Assembly (NCBI GenBank): GCA_005883255.1
Contig: VAXS01000009.1
Location: 1 to 16,935, forward strand
Direction: 5' to 3'
Length of the DNA: 16,935 bases
From: Actinomycetota bacterium
Lineage (GTDB): Bacteria > Actinomycetota > Thermoleophilia > Solirubrobacterales > Solirubrobacteraceae
Below are positions 13,911 to 16,935 of the stretch, piece by piece (the stretch's first letter is position 1; every line of letters begins with the position of its first letter). Made by a program: the position numbers and the translations under genes. The notes beneath the pieces were generated by a model. The model worked only from the letters and a program-made list of their open reading frames with translations. It searched no databases and was not told the DNA's origin.

Positions 13911-14402
13911 GTGGACCCGTTCAGCGTCACCGTGACGATCGCCAAGCCGCGCGAGGAGGTCTTCGAGTACCTCGCCGACCTGGCCAACCACGCGGAGTTC
14001 ACGGACCACTACCTCAAGGACTGGCACCTCACGCGCGAGGACTCCTACGGGCGCGGCGCCGGCGCGCGCTTCCGGGTGGCGGCGCCCGGCAACCGCTTCC
14101 CCTGGGCCGACACCACGCTTGTCGAGGTCGATCCCCCCTACCGCATCGTGGAGATCGGGCGGGCCGGGAAGTACAACCGGATCCGGGTCACCGGCGTGTA
14201 CACGCTCACCCCCGGGCCCGGCGGGACGACGCGGGTCGAGTTCCGCAACGAGGTCGAGCCCGCGCTGCTCACCGACCGCCTGCTGGAGAAGCTGGGCGCG
14301 CGGACCTGGCTGCGACGCCAGAGCCGCAAGGCCCTGCGCCGCCTGCGGAGCATCCTCGAGGAGGGGCTGGATCGCGGCACCCGGGCCACGATCGCCGGAT
14401 AA
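13911..14402 (+). CDS. SRPBCC (START-like) family protein
   Basis: 163 residues from GTG 13911. The beginning, FSVTVTIAKPREEVFEYLADLANHAEF, is the first strand and helices of the polyketide-cyclase/START-like fold. Alternating strands follow to about residue 115, and a long C-terminal basic helix (117-158) closes the pocket. Members bind hydrophobic ligands or lipids; which one is used here cannot be told. There is no signal peptide or membrane segment. The frame is open upstream through other genes, so the start rests on the beginning of the fold and TAGGCT 11 nt before GTG. Its TAA stop overlaps the -10 of the following lipoprotein gene. Confidence 0.85.
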   Translation: MDPFSVTVTIAKPREEVFEYLADLANHAEFTDHYLKDWHLTREDSYGRGAGARFRVAAPGNRFPWADTTLVEVDPPYRIVEIGRAGKYNRIRVTGVYTLTPGPGGTTRVEFRNEVEPALLTDRLLEKLGARTWLRRQSRKALRRLRSILEEGLDRGTRATIAG

Positions 14403-14405
14403 ACT
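14400..14405 (+). promoter_or_regulatory. -10 element (TAAACT) of a leaderless promoter
   Basis: TAAACT is followed by 9 nt and GTG 14415 of the lipoprotein gene. Its first three bases are the stop codon of the SRPBCC gene. Confidence 0.5.
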
Positions 14406-14414
14406 CCCGCCGCC

Positions 14415-14978
14415 GTGACGAGACGTCCGCGCACGCCGCTCGCGCTGCTCGCGCTCGCCGCCCTGGCGTTGCTCGCCGGCTGCGGCAACCAGAAGTCGGT
14501 GGTAACCGCGGCCGACACCGAGGGGCCCTACCTGGACGTCGGGCCGCTCCAGTACCAGGTCCAGATCTCGCGCCAGCTCAACCCGCACGACAACGAGGAC
14601 CGCTCGTACTTGGTCGGCGTTCCCAACCCGGACGGCCTCAAGCCGAACGAGACGTGGTTCGCCGTGTTCATCCGGGTCAAGAACCCGACCGGCCGTTTCG
14701 TCTACCCGGCGCGCCAGTTCGAGATCACCGACACGCAGGGGAACACCTACCGGCCGGTGGCGGTGGGCGGCGACAACGTCTTCGCCTACCGGCCGACGCC
14801 GATCTCCCCCGCCGGCGTGCTGCCCTCGAACGACAGCACCGCACGCACCGGGCCGATCGGCGGGGCGATGCTGCTGTACCGGCTGACGCTCGACACCGTG
14901 GCCAACCGCCCGCTGAAGCTGCACATCTTCAGCCCCGCCGGCGCCCCGCGCGAGGCCGAAGTCGAGCTGGACGTCTAG
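14415..14978 (+). CDS. Secreted lipoprotein, DUF4352-like
   Basis: 187 residues from GTG 14415. The N-terminus has two basic clusters, a hydrophobic core (8-20) and the lipobox LLAGC with Cys23, so Lgt/Lsp processing and membrane anchoring are expected. The rest reads as an all-beta, Ig-like domain: LDVGPLQYQVQISRQL, then WFAVFIRVKNPTGRF, then FEITDTQGNTYRPV. This is the arrangement of DUF4352-type extracellular domains, which bind partners or stabilise envelope proteins; the specific function is unknown. The stop abuts the end of the convergent PBP remnant with no space for a terminator. Confidence 0.85.
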   Translation: MTRRPRTPLALLALAALALLAGCGNQKSVVTAADTEGPYLDVGPLQYQVQISRQLNPHDNEDRSYLVGVPNPDGLKPNETWFAVFIRVKNPTGRFVYPARQFEITDTQGNTYRPVAVGGDNVFAYRPTPISPAGVLPSNDSTARTGPIGGAMLLYRLTLDTVANRPLKLHIFSPAGAPREAEVELDV

Positions 14979-16414
14979 TTACTTCCCCAGCGCCGTCGCC
15001 AGGATGTCGTGGGCGATCGGCGCCGGCGCCTGTCCGCCCGCTCCCGCCCGGCCGCGGTGCCCGTCCCGAACTTCACCACCCCAATCATCAGCTTGCGCAG
15101 GGTGGCGGCCACCTGCGGCGTGGTCACCCGAGCCCGCTGCACGCCCTCCCCCAGCAGCAGGTGCGGCTTCACCCGCAGCCCATGGTTTCCGATCGTGGCG
15201 GCGATCGAAACCATCTCCAGCGGCGAGGCCAGCACCTTGCCCTGGCCGATCGCGGTCGAGCCCAGGTCCAGGTCGTCGCCGATGTCGCTGGGCTGCGGCA
15301 TCTCGCTCACGGCGGCGCCGGGGATCGCGGGCTGCTCGTTGAAGCCGTAGCGCTCCGCCACCTGGACCAGCTTCTGCTTGCCCACCTTCACCCCCAGCGG
15401 CGCGAACACCGAGTTGCACGACTCGGCGAACGCCTCCACGAACGTGCCGCCGCACGACTCGCCGTTGGCGTTCGACAGCCGCACCCCGGACAGCAGCGCG
15501 GCGCTCTCCACGGGGAAGGTGTCGCTCAGGCGGATCTTGTGCGCCTCCAGCGCGGCGGTGGTGGTGACGAGCTTGAAGGTCGAGCCCGGCGGGCCGGTGG
15601 CCGAGTAGGCCAGGCCGGCCAGCGCCAGCACGTCACCCGTGGCGGGCCGGATCACGGCCACGCCGCCGTTGAGCCCGCCCAGGTTGTTGACCGCCGAGCG
15701 CTCCAGCTTGGGGTCGATGGTGGTCACCACCGGCGGGGCCGCCCGGGCCACCGAGCGGCCGAGGATCCGGGCGCCGACCGACAGCGTCCCGCCGGGGCGG
15801 CCGGCCAGCTGGGTCTGCAGCGCGCGCTCGAGCCCCGAGATCCCGACCCGGGCGTCGTCGGGGTAGCCCAGGCCGCGCAGCTGGAGGGCCTGGTCGGGCG
15901 GGATCGGCCCCAGCTCGCCCACGATGTCGGGGGCGATCCCCGGCAGGTCGGTGGCCCGGTCGTCGCCCTTGGCGAGCACCTGGCGGTCGCGGGCGAGCAG
16001 CGTGGCGCGGGTGGGCAGCTGGGTGGCGCGCTGCAGTGCCTCTCCCCTGTCCACCCCGGGGAACGTGAGGTTGGGACGCCAGTCCACCCGAGCGGTGTCG
16101 CCGCTTCCCGAGAACGGCAGCTTCACCTGGCCGCGGATGGTCCCGAAGATGCGCGTGCGCACGGTGACCGGGACGCTCACCGTGCCGCCGCTGGGATCGT
16201 GGGCGCCGCCCACCTTGATCCGGGTCGCCGTGGCTGTGGCGGCCGCTTGGTCGTAGGCGGCCCGGAAGCTGTCGAAGGGCGTACGCGCGCGGGCGCTCGC
16301 GCTGAGCTCCGGGACCAGCCGGTGCGTGAGGCGATGGCGGCGATCGGCGCCGCCCGAGGGCGGCCGCCGGGGTCGGGGGGTGGACGTGGTGCGGCCGGCC
16401 TCCAAGGTCGGCAA
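14975..16414 (-). pseudogene. Penicillin-binding protein lacking KTG box and anchor (probable pseudogene)
   Basis: The middle is a normal class-B PBP: an NTF2-like MecA_N domain (about 45-120), a linker, and a transpeptidase region with STFK (Ser278, Lys281) and SCN (332-334). After KFGTGTAAGR (about codon 456, near 15045) the frame turns into an Arg-rich tail ending at TAG 14977-14975. A different frame downstream reads GAGGQAPAPIAHDILATALGK and stops at TAA 14981-14979, which looks like the true C-terminus. The third catalytic motif, KTG, is in neither frame, so a deletion of a non-multiple of three has removed it. The 5' end also lacks the membrane anchor and first MecA_N helix. Starts available are TTG 16414 and TTG 16405. 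An assembly error is an alternative. Confidence 0.75.
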
Positions 16415-16415
16415 G

Positions 16416-16421
16416 AGATTA
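16416..16421 (-). promoter_or_regulatory. -10 element (TAATCT) of the PBP remnant
   Basis: TAATCT on the minus strand is followed by 10 nt and TTG 16405, in frame with the PBP. A promoter therefore seems to survive although the gene looks broken. Confidence 0.4.
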
Positions 16422-16461
16422 GTGCCACTAGCACCCGGAGCCCGGGACTCGGGGGCGCCGC

Positions 16462-16467
16462 TACGCT
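16462..16467 (+). promoter_or_regulatory. -10 element (TACGCT) of a leaderless promoter
   Basis: TACGCT is followed by 9 nt and GTG 16477 of the CvpA/MarP-like gene, with no ribosome-binding site between. Confidence 0.5.
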
Positions 16468-16476
16468 CCCCCGGCC

Positions 16477-16935
16477 GTGACGGCCGTCGACTGGATCATC
16501 GTGGGCTTCACCCTGCTGCTCGCGGTCTACGGCTACGCGCAGGGATTCATCGTCGGGGCGCTCTCGCTGGTCGGGTTCGCGGGTGGGGCGCTGCTGGGCA
16601 CGCGGATCGCTCCCGCGCTGCTTCCCGGCGGGTCGCAGTCCCCCTACGCCCCGCTGTTCGGGCTGCTGGGCGCGCTGGTGGCGGGCGCGATCCTGGCCAC
16701 CAGCCTCGAGGGGGTGGGCTGGGCGGTGCGCCGCCGGGTCGCCTTGCCCGGCGCGGAGGTCGTGGACGGCGCGCTGGGCTCGGTCCTGACCGCAGCCCTG
16801 GCGCTGGGCCTGGCCTGGGTGGTCGGCGCCGTGGCATTGCAGACACCGGGCGCCACGAACCTGCGCAAGGCGATCCAGCGCTCGGCGATCCTCAAGGGGC
16901 TCAACAGCGTGCTCCCGCCGTCGGGCGCGATCCTC
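16477..16935 (+). CDS. CvpA/MarP-like membrane protein (5' part)
   Basis: The frame from GTG 16477 is open to the window end (153 residues) and begins MTAVDWIIVGFTLLLAVYGY, the typical start of CvpA-type proteins. Four hydrophobic segments are visible (about 5-19, 26-42, 58-76, 99-121). They are followed by an amphipathic stretch with SAILKGLNSVLPPSG. That last part resembles the junction between the membrane domain and the periplasmic trypsin-like domain in actinobacterial MarP, an acid- and oxidative-stress protease. The protease domain, with its His-Asp-Ser triad, would lie beyond the window, so a stand-alone CvpA protein cannot be excluded. It is divergent from the PBP remnant. Start choice follows TACGCT 9 nt upstream. 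Confidence 0.8.
   Translation, partial: MTAVDWIIVGFTLLLAVYGYAQGFIVGALSLVGFAGGALLGTRIAPALLPGGSQSPYAPLFGLLGALVAGAILATSLEGVGWAVRRRVALPGAEVVDGALGSVLTAALALGLAWVVGAVALQTPGATNLRKAIQRSAILKGLNSVLPPSGAIL

Noticed and set aside
15020..15060. Programmed frameshift in the PBP
   Set aside because: No slippery heptamer was seen, and a frameshift would not restore the missing KTG motif in either frame.

Overview
The window is very GC-rich with dense, often overlapping genes, and reads as a chromosomal segment of a high-GC actinobacterium. Three things suggest the Thermoleophilia/Solirubrobacterales: the lysA-hom-thrC-thrB order, an HtpX-PspAB pair, and an FHA protein with a zinc ribbon. This placement is inferred from gene content and protein style, not from a marker gene. 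No tRNA, rRNA, CRISPR array, insertion sequence or phage gene was seen, and no stretch of more than 300 bases lacks a gene.

Layout. 1-207 is the 3' end of an unidentified gene. 3386-204 (minus strand) is a compact run: small helical protein, HtpX membrane protease, PspAB, cytochrome P450. 3504-6354 (plus) is an envelope block: coiled-coil M23 peptidase, Lgt and a NodB-type polysaccharide deacetylase. 6447-7049 is a membrane-anchored Gly/Pro-rich protein behind a sigma-28 (FliA/WhiG)-like promoter. 7684-7046 (minus) is an alpha/beta hydrolase with a missing or compromised N-terminus. 7658-12003 (plus) is the lysine/threonine operon lysA-hom-thrC-thrB with overlapping genes. 13497-12025 (minus) holds a zinc-ribbon/FHA protein and a ParA-type ATPase. 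13612-14978 (plus) holds a small Cys4 protein, an SRPBCC protein and a lipoprotein. 16414-14975 (minus) is a penicillin-binding protein that has lost its KTG box and its membrane anchor and is probably a pseudogene. 16477-16935 (plus) is the 5' part of a CvpA/MarP-like membrane protein that runs off the window.

How the parts fit. Most genes outside the amino-acid operon act at the cell envelope: HtpX and PspAB in membrane stress, M23 peptidase and deacetylase on peptidoglycan or surface polysaccharide, Lgt on prolipoproteins (one candidate substrate is encoded at 14415), plus the PBP and the CvpA-like protein. The amino-acid operon turns aspartate semialdehyde into homoserine and threonine, and diaminopimelate into lysine.

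Most notable observations: (1) about ten genes have a TAnnnT-like -10 hexamer ending 6-11 nt before the start codon, so leaderless transcription seems to be the default for first genes here; (2) the PBP is broken at both ends; (3) thrC appears to start at CTG, overlapping the hom stop; (4) a sigma-28-like promoter drives the Gly/Pro-rich surface protein, whose mRNA would begin with a hairpin; (5) convergent genes end on top of each other, sharing a CTAG or abutting, with no room for terminators; (6) a P450 is translationally coupled to the PspAB/HtpX stress module.
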